Shown piece after piece: positions 1-8,939 of a stretch of DNA of 64,000 bases. The DNA comes from Mycolicibacterium brumae (GTDB lineage Bacteria; Actinomycetota; Actinomycetes; Mycobacteriales; Mycobacteriaceae). Location: contig NZ_CP104302.1 in assembly GCF_025215495.1 (NCBI RefSeq), positions 930,001 to 994,000 of the forward strand, given 5' to 3'. A model generated the notes under the pieces. That model saw only the letters and a program-made list of their open reading frames with translations, had not been told where the DNA came from and did not search any database. Made by a program: the position numbers and the translations under genes. Within the stretch, counting starts at the first letter, position 1, and each line of letters opens with the position of its first letter.

Positions 1-467
1 AGCGCGGCCAGGATCAGCAGGTTCGCGATGACGAAGGTGGGCGCGGACAGCAACAGCAGCGACACGATGGTGATCACCCGGTCCGAGAGCCGGTACTGGC
101 GCACCGCGCCCCACGCGCCCAGCAGCACCCCGGTGACGGTCCCCAGCACGCTGCCGATGACCAGCAGCCGCAGGCTCACCCCGATCCGCCGGCCCAGTTC
201 ATCGGCCACCGGGTGCCCGGCGACCGTGGTGCCGAAGTCGCCGTGGGTCACCCCGGTCACCCAATGCAGGTAGCGCATCGGGATCGGCCGGTCCAGCAGC
301 AGTTCGGCGGCCTTGGCGTCGATGACGTCCTGCGGTGGCCGCGGATTGCGCTGCAGCAGCGCGTCCAGCGGGGAGAAGGTCAGCGAGGTCAGGCAATAGG
401 TCAGAAACGACGCCAGCACCAGCAGCAACAGGTAGTTGAGGAGTCGGCGCAGCAGGAACCGCGTCAT
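1..467 (-). CDS. oppB: ABC transporter permease, DppB/OppB type (5' part)
   Basis: Reading the complement from the ATG at 467 gives MTRFLLRRLLNYLLLLVLAS, a first membrane segment, then a periplasmic stretch with LLDRPIPMRYLHWVTGVTHG and GDFGTT, then membrane segments starting LRLLVIGSVLGTVTGVLLG. This is the N-terminal layout of the inner-membrane permease of peptide/nickel (Dpp/Opp) importers, which pairs with a second permease, two ATPases and a lipoprotein binding protein. About 155 residues are visible and the frame is open to the window edge, so the gene continues outside. In M. tuberculosis the equivalent gene (Rv1283c) also lies divergently beside the cysDN operon, supporting the assignment. 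The substrate cannot be read from the sequence. Confidence 0.85.
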   Translation of the reverse strand, partial: MTRFLLRRLLNYLLLLVLASFLTYCLTSLTFSPLDALLQRNPRPPQDVIDAKAAELLLDRPIPMRYLHWVTGVTHGDFGTTVAGHPVADELGRRIGVSLRLLVIGSVLGTVTGVLLGAWGAVRQYRLSDRVITIVSLLLLSAPTFVIANLLILAA

Positions 468-564
468 CGGCGGCCGCCCTCTCCGGATCCCTGCACCCGG
501 ACCAGGGTAGGAGATGTCGGCGCGGACCCCGTGCCGACCGGCCGCAGCGGGCATATATCATTAA

Positions 565-578
565 TCAGGTAAATCTGA
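565..578. promoter_or_regulatory. inverted repeat upstream of cysD
   Basis: TCAG-GTAAAT-CTGA lies 28 bp upstream of the cysD ATG, inside an AT-rich patch (550-576) that is unusual for this genome and holds the likely promoter. It could be an operator for the sulfur operon, possibly for the Rrf2 protein encoded at its end. The arms are only 4 bp, so chance cannot be excluded. Confidence 0.3.
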
Positions 579-606
579 CCAACATTGTCGGAGATTGATT
601 GTCGCC

Positions 607-1536
607 ATGAATGCGCCCGCCACCGCACCCCCGCAGACCGAGCCGCGTGAACTGAGCCACCTGCGCGCCCTGGAAGCCGAAGCCATCCACATCATCCGGG
701 AGGTGGCCGCCGAATTCGAACGCCCCGTCCTGCTGTTCTCCGGGGGCAAGGACTCCATCGTCATGCTGCACCTGGCCATCAAGGCGTTCGCGCCGGGCCG
801 GCTGCCGTTCCCGGTGATGCACGTGGACACCGGGCACAACTTCGAAGAGGTCATCGCCACCCGCGACGCGCTGGTCGCCCAGCACGGTATCCGCCTCGTG
901 GTCGCCAGCGTGCAGGACGACATCGACGCCGGCCGGGTGGTCGACAACGGCCCGTCGCGCAACCCCCTGCAGACCGTCACCCTGCTGCGCGGCATCGCCG
1001 AGAACGCCTTCGACGCCGCGTTCGGCGGGGCGCGGCGCGACGAGGAGAAGGCCCGCGCCAAGGAACGGGTGTTCAGCTTCCGCGACGAGTTCGGCCAGTG
1101 GGACCCCAAGGCGCAGCGCCCCGAACTGTGGAACCTCTACAACGGCCGGCACCGCAAGGGCGAGCACATCCGCGCGTTCCCGCTGTCGAACTGGACCGAA
1201 TACGACATCTGGGCCTACATCGGCGCGGAGGACATCACCCTGCCGTCGATCTACTACGCGCACAACCGCACGGTGTTCGAGCGCGACGGCATGCTGCTGG
1301 CCGTGCACGAGTACCTGCAGCCCCGCGAGGGGGAGCGGGTCTTCGAGACCTCGGTGCGCTTCCGCACCGTCGGCGACGTCACCTGCACCGGCTGCGTGGA
1401 ATCCACCGCGGCCACCGTCGAGGAAGTCATCGCAGAGACCGCCGTGTCGCGGCTGACCGAACGCGGCGCCACCCGCGCCGACGACCGGATCTCCGAAGCC
1501 GGCATGGAAGACCGCAAACGAGAGGGCTACTTCTGA
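607..1536 (+). CDS. cysD: sulfate adenylyltransferase subunit 2
   Basis: CysD is the catalytic subunit of ATP sulfurylase, which makes adenosine 5'-phosphosulfate from sulfate and ATP with energy from GTP hydrolysis by CysN; it works in cytosolic sulfate assimilation. The protein (309 residues) shows the PP-loop LLFSGGKDSIVMLHLA near residue 45, MHVDTGHNFEEV, FSFRDEFGQWDPKAQRPELW, FPLSNWTEYDIWAYI and the C-terminal GDVTCTGCVES, all typical of the family. ATG 607 is preferred to TTG 595 because GGAG (590-593) is far too close to the TTG. Its stop overlaps the start of cysNC (TGATG), so the two are translationally coupled. Confidence 0.96.
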   Translation: MNAPATAPPQTEPRELSHLRALEAEAIHIIREVAAEFERPVLLFSGGKDSIVMLHLAIKAFAPGRLPFPVMHVDTGHNFEEVIATRDALVAQHGIRLVVASVQDDIDAGRVVDNGPSRNPLQTVTLLRGIAENAFDAAFGGARRDEEKARAKERVFSFRDEFGQWDPKAQRPELWNLYNGRHRKGEHIRAFPLSNWTEYDIWAYIGAEDITLPSIYYAHNRTVFERDGMLLAVHEYLQPREGERVFETSVRFRTVGDVTCTGCVESTAATVEEVIAETAVSRLTERGATRADDRISEAGMEDRKREGYF

Positions 1537-3404
1537 TGAGCGCCCCCACCACCACCGCGCCCACCACCCTGCTGCGGATTGCCACCGCCGGGTCGGTCGA
1601 CGACGGCAAGTCCACCCTGATCGGCCGGCTGCTGTATGACTCCAAGGCCGTCATGGAGGACCAACTCGCCGCCGTCGAACGCACCTCCAAGGAACGCGGC
1701 AACGACTACACCGACCTGGCGCTGGTCACCGACGGCCTGCGCGCCGAACGCGAGCAGGGCATCACCATCGATGTCGCGTACCGCTACTTCGCCACCGCCA
1801 CAAGAAAATTCATCATCGCCGACACGCCCGGCCACCTCCAGTACACCCGCAACATGGTGACCGGGACGTCCACCGCGCAGCTGGCGATCGTGCTGGTCGA
1901 CGCCCGCCACGGCCTGCTGGAGCAGTCCCGCCGGCACGCGTTCCTGGCGTCGCTGCTGGGCGTGCAGCACATCGTGCTCGCGGTCAACAAGATGGACCTG
2001 ATCGACTGGGATCAGGAGCGGTTCAGCTGGATCCGCGACGAGTTCAACACCTTCGCCGCTCGGCTGGACATCCACGACGTCACCGCCATCCCGCTGTCGG
2101 CGCTCAACGGCGACAACGTGGTCAGCAAATCCGACAAGACGCCGTGGTACGACGGCCCCGCCCTGCTCACCCACCTGGAGCAGGTCTCCATCGCCGGGGA
2201 CGTCAACCTCACCGACCCCCGCTTCCCGGTGCAGTATGTGATCCGGCCGCAGACTCACGAGCACGCCGATCACCGCAGCTACGCCGGCACGGTGGCCAGC
2301 GGCGTGCTGCGCCCCGGTGACGAGGTGGTGGTGCTGCCCGTCGGCCGGACCAGCACCATCACCGCGATCGACAGCCCCACCGGGCCGGTCGACGAGGCGT
2401 TCCCGCCGATGGCGGTGTCGGTCAGCCTGGCCGACGACATCGACATCTCACGCGGTGACATGCTGGCCCGGCCGGACAATCAGCCCGCCGTCACAACGGA
2501 ATTCGACGCCACCATCTGCTGGATGTCGGACGCCGACGTGCTCGAGCCCGGCCGCGAATACGTCGTCAAGCACACCACCCGGACCACCCGGGCCCGGGTG
2601 ACCGGTTTGAGCTACCGCCTCGACGTGAACACCCTGCACCGCGACAAAGCGGCCACCGAACTGCAGCTCAACGAGCTCGGCCGGGTCAGCCTGCGCACCC
2701 AGGCGCCGCTGATGCTCGACGAGTACTCCCGCAACCCCGCGGCCGGCTCGTTCATCCTGATCGACCCGGTCACCAATGGCACCGTCGCCGCGGGCATGGT
2801 CCGCGACACCGCGCCCGTCGAGCAGAACAGCGTCGCGCCGCACCGCGCGCACGACGCCACGGTGGAGCGGTCGGCGGCGGGACGCACCGTCTGGCTGACC
2901 GGACTGTCCGGTGCGGGCAAGTCCTCGGTCGCCACCCGGGTGGCCGAGCGGCTGGCCGAACACGGTTGCCCCGCATACGTTCTCGACGGTGACACGCTGC
3001 GCCAGGGGCTCAACGCCGACCTCGGGTTCACCGCCGAGGACCGGACCGAGAATCTGCGCCGGCTCGCGCACGTCGCGACCCTGATGGCCGACGCGGGCGT
3101 GACGGTGCTGGCCCCGGTGATCAGCCCGCTGGCCGAGCACCGGGCACTCGCCCGGGCGGTGCACGAGCGGGCCGGCATCGACTTCTACGAGGTGTTCGTC
3201 GACACGCCGCTGGCCGATTGCGAGAGCCGCGACCCCAAGGGCCTCTACGCCAAGGCGCGCTCCGGCCAGATCAGCGACTTCACCGGGATCGGCAGCCCGT
3301 ATCAGCAGCCCACCGATCCGGACCTGCGGTTGACACCGGCCTCGACCGTCGACGAGCAGGCCCGGCTGGTGATCGACCTGATCGAAGACCTTCCCCGGGA
3401 CTGA
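1536..3404 (+). CDS. cysN: bifunctional sulfate adenylyltransferase subunit 1/adenylylsulfate kinase
   Basis: A fused CysN-CysC protein of 622 residues. The N-terminal part is an EF-Tu-like GTPase ([18 protein letters not shown]-loop, ADTPGH, NKMDLID) that drives CysD; beta-barrel domains follow to about residue 440. The C-terminal APS kinase makes PAPS: Walker [10 protein letters not shown] near residue 455, [11 protein letters not shown], the catalytic serine in VISP, and [21 protein letters not shown]. The start at 1536 overlaps the cysD stop; the frame is open further upstream, but that part is antisense-like filler inside cysD. The fusion is the usual mycobacterial form (M. tuberculosis CysN is about 614 residues). 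Confidence 0.96.
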   Translation: MSAPTTTAPTTLLRIATAGSVDDGKSTLIGRLLYDSKAVMEDQLAAVERTSKERGNDYTDLALVTDGLRAEREQGITIDVAYRYFATATRKFIIADTPGHLQYTRNMVTGTSTAQLAIVLVDARHGLLEQSRRHAFLASLLGVQHIVLAVNKMDLIDWDQERFSWIRDEFNTFAARLDIHDVTAIPLSALNGDNVVSKSDKTPWYDGPALLTHLEQVSIAGDVNLTDPRFPVQYVIRPQTHEHADHRSYAGTVASGVLRPGDEVVVLPVGRTSTITAIDSPTGPVDEAFPPMAVSVSLADDIDISRGDMLARPDNQPAVTTEFDATICWMSDADVLEPGREYVVKHTTRTTRARVTGLSYRLDVNTLHRDKAATELQLNELGRVSLRTQAPLMLDEYSRNPAAGSFILIDPVTNGTVAAGMVRDTAPVEQNSVAPHRAHDATVERSAAGRTVWLTGLSGAGKSSVATRVAERLAEHGCPAYVLDGDTLRQGLNADLGFTAEDRTENLRRLAHVATLMADAGVTVLAPVISPLAEHRALARAVHERAGIDFYEVFVDTPLADCESRDPKGLYAKARSGQISDFTGIGSPYQQPTDPDLRLTPASTVDEQARLVIDLIEDLPRD

Positions 3405-3429
3405 CCGGCCGCGGCGAGAAGAGGCAGCC

Positions 3430-3909
3430 ATGCGAATGTCGGCCAAGGCGGAATACGCCGTGCGGGCGATGGTCCAACTCGCCGCCGCCGAACCGGGGGC
3501 GGTGACCAAGACCGACGACCTGGCCCGGGCACAGGCGATCCCGCCGCAGTTCCTGGTCGACATCCTGGCGGCGTTGCGGTCGGACCGGCTGGTGCGCAGC
3601 CACCGGGGCCGCGACGGCGGCTACACGCTCGCCCGGGCGGCCACCGACATCAGCATCGCCGACGTGCTGCGGTGTATCGACGGGCCGCTGGCCAGCGTGC
3701 GTGACCTGGGTCTGGGGGACCTGCCCTACACCGGGCCGACGGCGGTGCTGACCGACGTGTGGCGCGCGCTGCGGGCCAGCATGCGCGCGGTGCTGGAGCA
3801 GACGTCGCTGGCCGACGTGGCCGCCGGCGCGTTGCCGGCCGAGGTCACGGCGCTGGCCGATGATTACCGTGCTCAGGAGTTGGCCCGCGGACGCCTGCCG
3901 GCGGGCTAG
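3430..3909 (+). CDS. Rrf2-family transcriptional regulator
   Basis: The 159-residue protein starts [20 protein letters not shown] and carries the Rrf2 winged helix with [13 protein letters not shown], the wing and allosteric region of IscR/CymR proteins. It has a single cysteine (LRCIDG) instead of the three that bind [2Fe-2S] in IscR, so an iron-sulfur sensing mode like IscR is unlikely. A purine-rich ribosome site (GAAGAGG) precedes ATG 3430. It lies 25 bp after cysNC and matches the position of M. tuberculosis Rv1287; by analogy with CymR it may control cysteine or sulfate genes, but this is inference from family and position. Confidence 0.85.
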   Translation: MRMSAKAEYAVRAMVQLAAAEPGAVTKTDDLARAQAIPPQFLVDILAALRSDRLVRSHRGRDGGYTLARAATDISIADVLRCIDGPLASVRDLGLGDLPYTGPTAVLTDVWRALRASMRAVLEQTSLADVAAGALPAEVTALADDYRAQELARGRLPAG

Positions 3910-3918
3910 CCTGTCCTG

Positions 3919-5976
3919 GTGGCGGACCTCGACGCGGACGCGCTGCGGTATGCGCGGGTATTGCCGTTGGATGTGGTGCAGCACAAGGGTTCTGGGCACG
4001 CCGGCACTGCCGTCAGCCTGGCGCCGTTGATGTGTGCGCTGTTCGGCGAGTATTTGCGGCACGACCCCGCGGACCCGAATTGGCCGGGCCGGGACCGCTT
4101 CGTGCTGTCCTGCGGGCACACCAGCCTGTCGCTGTACCTGCAATTGTTCCTGCGTGGTTACGGCCTGGAGATGGCCGACCTCAAGGCCGCCCGCACTCTG
4201 GATTCGCTGACTCCCGGTCATCCGGAATTCGGGCACACCCCGGGCGTGGAGACCACCACCGGGCCATTGGGCCAGGGCATCGGCAACGCCGTCGGGATGG
4301 CGATGGCGGCCAGACGGGTCCGCGGGATGCTCGACCAGGATGCGGCCCCCGGCGCCAGCCCCTTCGACTACCGGGTGTGCTGTCTGGCCTCCGACGGCGA
4401 CCTGCAGGAAGGCGTCAGCCACGAGGCGGCCGCGCTGGCCGGCCACCTACGGCTGGGCAACCTCATTCTGATCTGGGACGACAACCGGATCTCCATCGAG
4501 GGCCAGACCGCCATCGCGACCAGCGAGGATGTCAGCGCGCGAATGGCGGCCTACGGCTGGCGGATCGTCGACATCGACGATGGGGAGTCCGCGCCGGACC
4601 TGCGCGCGGGGCTGGATGCGGCGTTCGCCGGCACAGCGTCCGGGTTCGACGAGCGGCCGGTGTTCGTTCGGGTTCGCACCCGGATCGGCCACCCGATGCC
4701 CACCCTCGGTGGCACCGCCCGGGCGCACGCCGGCGCCCCGGGGGCCGAGGAGGTGGCGGCCGTCAAACGGGCGCTGGGCCTGGACCCGGAGCAGTCCTTC
4801 GCGATGCCCGAGGAACTCCTCGCGCACACCCGCGCCGCGGCGGCCGCCCGGGCCGCCCGGCTGCGCGACCCGTGGCAGCGGAGCTTCGAGCACTGGCGCG
4901 CGGCCCACCCCGAGCGGGCCGAGCTCTTCGAGCGGCTGCGGGCCCGCAGGCTGGTGCCGGGCTGGGACACGGGGCTGCCGCGCTTCGTGCCGGGGACCGC
5001 GTTGGCCACCCGGGTGGCCGGCTCGCAGGCGCTCGCCGCGCTGGGCGTCGCGGTCGAGGAACTGTGGGGAGGGTCGGCCGATCTCGCCGAAACCAACGGC
5101 AGCTGGACCGCCGACACCGGGTTCGATTCACTGCTGCCCCCGGGGACGGTCAGCGCCGAGTGGCCCGGGAACGAGAACGGTCGCATCGTGCACTTCGGCA
5201 TCCGGGAACACGCGATGGGCGCGGTGCTCAACGGGATCGCCCTCAACGGCCTGACCCGGGTGTTCGGCGCCACCTTCTTCGTTTTCTCGGATTATCTGCG
5301 ACCGGCGGTCCGGCTGGCCGCGCTGATGAACCTGCCGGTGCTCTACATCTGGTCCCACGACTCGGTGGCCGTCGGCGAGGACGGGCCCACCCACCAGCCC
5401 GTCGAGCACCTGTGGGCCTACCGCGCGATTCCCGGCCTCGCGGTGGTCCGCCCCGCCGACGCCAATGAGACCGTGGCTGCCTACCGCCAGATCTTCGCCG
5501 CCGATTCCGGGCCGACGGCGATGGTGCTGAGCCGGCAGGCGCTGCCGGTGCTGGACAACCTCGACGCGGTGGATTCCGGGGTCGCCCGGGGCGGCTACGT
5601 CCTCGTCGAGCCCGACAATCCACCCCGGTTGATCCTGATCGGGACCGGCTCGGAGGTTCAACTGGCGGTGGCGGCCGCCGCCACTCTCGCCGCCCGGGGC
5701 ATCCCGACGCGGGTGGTGTCGATGCCGTGCCTGGAATGGTTCGATCAGCAGCCGCGCGCGTACCGCGACACGGTGCTGCCACCGCAGATCACGGCGCGGG
5801 TCAGCGTCGAAGCGGGCGTCGGCCAAGGCTGGCACCGGTTCGTCGGTCTAGCCGGTGAAGTCGTGTCGGTGGAAGGGTTCGGTCACTCCGGCGACGGCGC
5901 AGAAGTGATGCGCCGCAAAGGCATAACGCTGAAGGCGGTGCTCGACGCTGCGGATGCCGTGCTGGCCCGCCGATGA
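3919..5976 (+). CDS. tkt: transketolase (second paralogue type)
   Basis: Thiamine-diphosphate enzyme moving two-carbon ketol units between pentose-phosphate sugars. Of 685 residues, the N-terminal third has HKGSGHAGTAVSLAPL, FVLSCGHTSLSLYLQ, TPGHPEFGHTPGVETTTGPL and the ThDP/Mg segment ASDGDLQEG...NRIS; the middle has FGIREHAMGAVLNG and HDSVAVGEDGPTHQPVEHL; the C-terminal domain binds the cofactor's partner subunit. It starts at GTG 3919, 9 bp after the Rrf2 gene, and overlaps xylulokinase by 4 bp. It differs noticeably from my memory of the housekeeping mycobacterial Tkt (for example GHAG for GHPG), so it is probably a pathway-specific copy. Dihydroxyacetone synthase, which shares this fold and uses xylulose 5-phosphate, is an alternative. 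Confidence 0.88.
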   Translation: MADLDADALRYARVLPLDVVQHKGSGHAGTAVSLAPLMCALFGEYLRHDPADPNWPGRDRFVLSCGHTSLSLYLQLFLRGYGLEMADLKAARTLDSLTPGHPEFGHTPGVETTTGPLGQGIGNAVGMAMAARRVRGMLDQDAAPGASPFDYRVCCLASDGDLQEGVSHEAAALAGHLRLGNLILIWDDNRISIEGQTAIATSEDVSARMAAYGWRIVDIDDGESAPDLRAGLDAAFAGTASGFDERPVFVRVRTRIGHPMPTLGGTARAHAGAPGAEEVAAVKRALGLDPEQSFAMPEELLAHTRAAAAARAARLRDPWQRSFEHWRAAHPERAELFERLRARRLVPGWDTGLPRFVPGTALATRVAGSQALAALGVAVEELWGGSADLAETNGSWTADTGFDSLLPPGTVSAEWPGNENGRIVHFGIREHAMGAVLNGIALNGLTRVFGATFFVFSDYLRPAVRLAALMNLPVLYIWSHDSVAVGEDGPTHQPVEHLWAYRAIPGLAVVRPADANETVAAYRQIFAADSGPTAMVLSRQALPVLDNLDAVDSGVARGGYVLVEPDNPPRLILIGTGSEVQLAVAAAATLAARGIPTRVVSMPCLEWFDQQPRAYRDTVLPPQITARVSVEAGVGQGWHRFVGLAGEVVSVEGFGHSGDGAEVMRRKGITLKAVLDAADAVLARR

Positions 5977-7406
5977 CCGGGTGCTTCCTCGGAATCGATC
6001 TGGGCACCAGCGGGCTGAAGGCCGCGCTGCTTGGAACCGACGGCGCCGTGCTGGCCGTCGCCACCGCCGAGTACGGCTACGAATCCCCGCATCCGGGCTG
6101 GGCCCAGATCGATCCCGAGCTGTGGCTGCGCGCGGCGCGGCGCGCCGTCGGCGAGGTGCTGGACGCGGCCGGGCCCGCCGAGGTGCTCGCGATCGGTGTC
6201 GACGGTCAGATGCACGGCCTGGTGCTGGTCGACGCCGACGGGGAACCGGTGGCGCCGGCGTTGCTGTGGCCCGACAATCGGGCCAGTGGCCTGCTCGAGC
6301 GGTGGCGGCGGGTCCCCGACGCGCAATCGCTGCGCGAGTTGCTCAACCCATTGGCGGCGGGGATGACCGGCCCGATGCTGGACTGGGTCGCCCGGGAATG
6401 GCCGGAGCGGTACGCCTGCGCGCGAAAAATGTTGTGCCCCAAAGACTGGCTGCGCAGTCGCCTGATCCCCGGCGTGTTTGTCAGCGACCCATCGGACGCC
6501 TCGGCGACGCTGCTGTGGAACGCGGTGAACGACGACTGGCATCACCGGTTGGTGGGACAACTGGGCTTGAACCACGGGCTGCTGCCCGAGGTTCGGCCCT
6601 CCGCGGAGGTCGCGGGTGTGTTGGAATCCGGCGTCACCCGCGACTGGGGATTGCCGGCCGGGGCGCCGGTGACGGTCGGCGCCGGAGACGTCGCCGCGAC
6701 GCTGGAGGCCGTCGATTCCCCGGCGTTCGAGCTGTCGATCGTGCTCGGTTCCGGGGCGCAGGCGCTGTCCTGGGAGCCGGGCGGCCGGCCGGGCGCCGAG
6801 CCGGATCGGCCGGTGCGCTTCCACACCTATCGGGCCGCCGACGAGCGACGCTACGCGATGGCGGCGTCGCTGAACGGGGGACTGGTGCTCGGGCATGCCC
6901 GCACCCTGCTGGGCATGTCCTGGCAGCAGCTATTCGCGTCACCTTTTCTTGAATTGGCCGTCGACGACCCGCTGTTCCTGCCATTCCTATTCGGGGAGCG
7001 GGTGCCGACACCGATCAGCGCCGGGCACTGCTCCTGGACCGGGATCAACTCCTCGACCACACCAGAGATCCTCGCCGCAGTCGCCGTCGAAGGCGTGCTC
7101 TTCGGCATCCGGCGAGCGGTCGAATCGCTGCCGGACACCGGTGGTGGGGTGCAACTCGTCGGCGGCGCCGGCTCGAACCCCCGCGTTCGGCAATTGCTGG
7201 CCGACATCCTCGACCGTCCGGTCACCGGACGCGCAATCCCCAACGCCACCGCGGTCGGCGCCGCGCTGCTGGCGGCGCGGATGGCCGGTGTCGAGGTCAC
7301 CCTGCCGCAGGACGGCGCCCCGGCGGTCGCCGAACCCTCGGGTTCAGCCGACGACCGGTACCGGCGTTTCCTGGCGCAAACCGAACAGATCACCGCCGGG
7401 GCCTGA
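5973..7406 (+). CDS. xylB: xylulokinase (FGGY family)
   Basis: FGGY carbohydrate kinase of 477 residues, predicted to phosphorylate D-xylulose with ATP to xylulose 5-phosphate, a substrate of the transketolase encoded just upstream. Visible are the N-terminal phosphate loop FLGIDLGTSGLKAALLG, GWAQIDPELW, the substrate-site segment IGVDGQMHGLVLVD, LLWPDNRA, CPKDWLRSRL and the C-terminal ATP site QLVGGAGSNPRVRQLLADI. ATGA overlap with tkt at 5973 indicates coupling. No xylose isomerase or sugar transporter is nearby, so the source of xylulose is unclear; a different pentulose or a polyol-derived sugar is possible. Its stop codon abuts the stop of the opposing DUF4097 gene with no base between. 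Confidence 0.9.
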   Translation: MTGCFLGIDLGTSGLKAALLGTDGAVLAVATAEYGYESPHPGWAQIDPELWLRAARRAVGEVLDAAGPAEVLAIGVDGQMHGLVLVDADGEPVAPALLWPDNRASGLLERWRRVPDAQSLRELLNPLAAGMTGPMLDWVAREWPERYACARKMLCPKDWLRSRLIPGVFVSDPSDASATLLWNAVNDDWHHRLVGQLGLNHGLLPEVRPSAEVAGVLESGVTRDWGLPAGAPVTVGAGDVAATLEAVDSPAFELSIVLGSGAQALSWEPGGRPGAEPDRPVRFHTYRAADERRYAMAASLNGGLVLGHARTLLGMSWQQLFASPFLELAVDDPLFLPFLFGERVPTPISAGHCSWTGINSSTTPEILAAVAVEGVLFGIRRAVESLPDTGGGVQLVGGAGSNPRVRQLLADILDRPVTGRAIPNATAVGAALLAARMAGVEVTLPQDGAPAVAEPSGSADDRYRRFLAQTEQITAGA

Positions 7407-8282
7407 TCAGGGGCGGCTCTGCACCGTCACGTCGCCGCTGCCGGACCGCGCGGTCACATTGGCCCGAGCGGCGCCCGGGTCGAACGCCTGCGGCACCCGG
7501 ATCTCGGTGCTGCCCCGGTCGGAGGCCGCGGTCACCGCGAACGGCCCATCGCCCGGCAATCCGATCTGCACCTCCCCGGCGCCGGTGCTGACATCCACCC
7601 GGCGCGGCGGCGTCCCGCGGAAGTCGACCTCGATCTCTCCCTCGGCGCTGTTGGCGGTGAACGAATCGCGCACGCTGATCGGGCCGCGACTGTGCACCAC
7701 GCCGTGCTGATTGCGGATGTCCATCGCATTGGCCGACCCGCGCAGCAGCACCGCGCCGTTGTCGTTGCGGGCGTTGAGCCGGTCCAGATCGGCGTCGACC
7801 TGCAGGGCGCCGAAGCGCTGACCGATGGTCAGCGTCATGGCGCGGGCGGTCTCCGGCGGCAACACCAGGGTCAGTTCGCCGGCCCGGGCCCACCGCAGCC
7901 AGCCGTCGCGTTCACCGCTCAGGCTCAACGTGGCGCCGTCGTCGCTGAGCCGCAGCGCCGGCCGGCCGGCGCCCAGCGCGGTGACGTAGCGGACCTCGGC
8001 CCGCGGTGCGGTGGCCTGCGGATCGGCGGTGACCTGCAGTGAGATCGGCAGGTCGCCGACGTTCACGGTCAGCGCGCGCAGCCCCGCGGGCAGGTCGACG
8101 TCGTCGGCGGCGGCCCGGCTGCTGCCGATCCCGGCCGCCGCGGCGCCGAGCACGCCGACGGCGCCCAGGCAGGCCAGCGCGGCGACCAGAACCAGCACGG
8201 CCCGGATCGCGCCGCGGGACCCGCCGGTCGGGGCCGGCGGCGCCGGCGGGTGGTCGGGGGTGACGGTCAGGGTGTCGGTCAT
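7407..8282 (-). CDS. membrane-anchored DUF4097-like protein
   Basis: A 291-residue protein with a proline-rich cytosolic start, one membrane segment (about residues 27-52, AIRAVLVLVAALACLGAVGV) and a long extracytoplasmic part of repeated short beta motifs (LNARNDNGAVLLRGS, MDIRNQHGVVHSRG, VDVSTGAGEVQIGL, TARSGSGDVTVQSRP), typical of the DUF4097 putative adhesin beta-helix. It is the last gene of a three-gene minus-strand operon with a NarL-type two-component system 12 bp upstream, so it is probably made with or controlled by that system. No enzymatic motif is seen; the function is unknown. Confidence 0.75.
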   Translation of the reverse strand: MTDTLTVTPDHPPAPPAPTGGSRGAIRAVLVLVAALACLGAVGVLGAAAAGIGSSRAAADDVDLPAGLRALTVNVGDLPISLQVTADPQATAPRAEVRYVTALGAGRPALRLSDDGATLSLSGERDGWLRWARAGELTLVLPPETARAMTLTIGQRFGALQVDADLDRLNARNDNGAVLLRGSANAMDIRNQHGVVHSRGPISVRDSFTANSAEGEIEVDFRGTPPRRVDVSTGAGEVQIGLPGDGPFAVTAASDRGSTEIRVPQAFDPGAARANVTARSGSGDVTVQSRP

Positions 8283-8294
8283 CGTTTTCTCCGG

Positions 8295-8939
8295 TCAGGA
8301 ATCGAGGTAGCGCAGCACCGCCAGCACGCGGCGGTTCTCGCTGTCATCGGGGGTGAGGTCGAACTTGGCGAAGATCGAGGCGATGTGCTTCTCGGCCGAG
8401 CCGGTCGAGATGTTCAGCGCGCCGGCGATGGCCGAGTTCGTCTTGCCCTCGGCCATCAGCTGCAGCACCTCGCGTTCCCGCGGGGTCAGCGCGTCCAGCG
8501 GGGCGCGGTTGCGGGTGCGCACCAGAATCTGGGTGACCACCTCCGGGTCGAGCACGGTCCCGCCGGCGCCGACGGTGGCCACCGCGTCCAGGAACTCCGG
8601 GACGTCGGCGACGCGGTCCTTGAGCAGGTAGCCGAACCCGCGGGTGTCGGCGGCGATCAGTTCGGCCGCGTACCGCTCCTCCACGTAGTGCGAGAGCACC
8701 AGCACCGCCGAGTCCGGGTTCTGGCTGCGCAGCAGCGCCGCGGCCCGCACCCCCTCGTCGGTGAACGTCGGGGGCATCCGGACGTCGACGATCACCAGGT
8801 CGGGCCGGGTGTCGTTGACCACCCGCAGCAGGTCGGTGGCGTCGGCGACGCCGGCGGCGATCTCGTGTCCGGCGTCGGCCAGGATGCGTTCCACCCCGGC
8901 CCGCAGCAGCGCGGAATCCTCGGCGATCACGATTCGCAT
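8295..8939 (-). CDS. NarL/FixJ-family response regulator
   Basis: A 214-residue two-domain regulator. The receiver domain has the acidic pair in IAEDSA, phospho-acceptor Asp52 (VIVDVRMPP) and the conserved lysine in LLKDRV; the C-terminal LuxR helix-turn-helix reads LTPREREVLQLMAEGKTNSA then STGSAEKHIASIFAKF. It overlaps the 3' end of the sensor kinase gene by 13 bp, so the two are co-translated and certainly partners. Targets are not evident; the DUF4097 gene directly downstream is the natural candidate. Confidence 0.93.
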   Translation of the reverse strand: MRIVIAEDSALLRAGVERILADAGHEIAAGVADATDLLRVVNDTRPDLVIVDVRMPPTFTDEGVRAAALLRSQNPDSAVLVLSHYVEERYAAELIAADTRGFGYLLKDRVADVPEFLDAVATVGAGGTVLDPEVVTQILVRTRNRAPLDALTPREREVLQLMAEGKTNSAIAGALNISTGSAEKHIASIFAKFDLTPDDSENRRVLAVLRYLDS

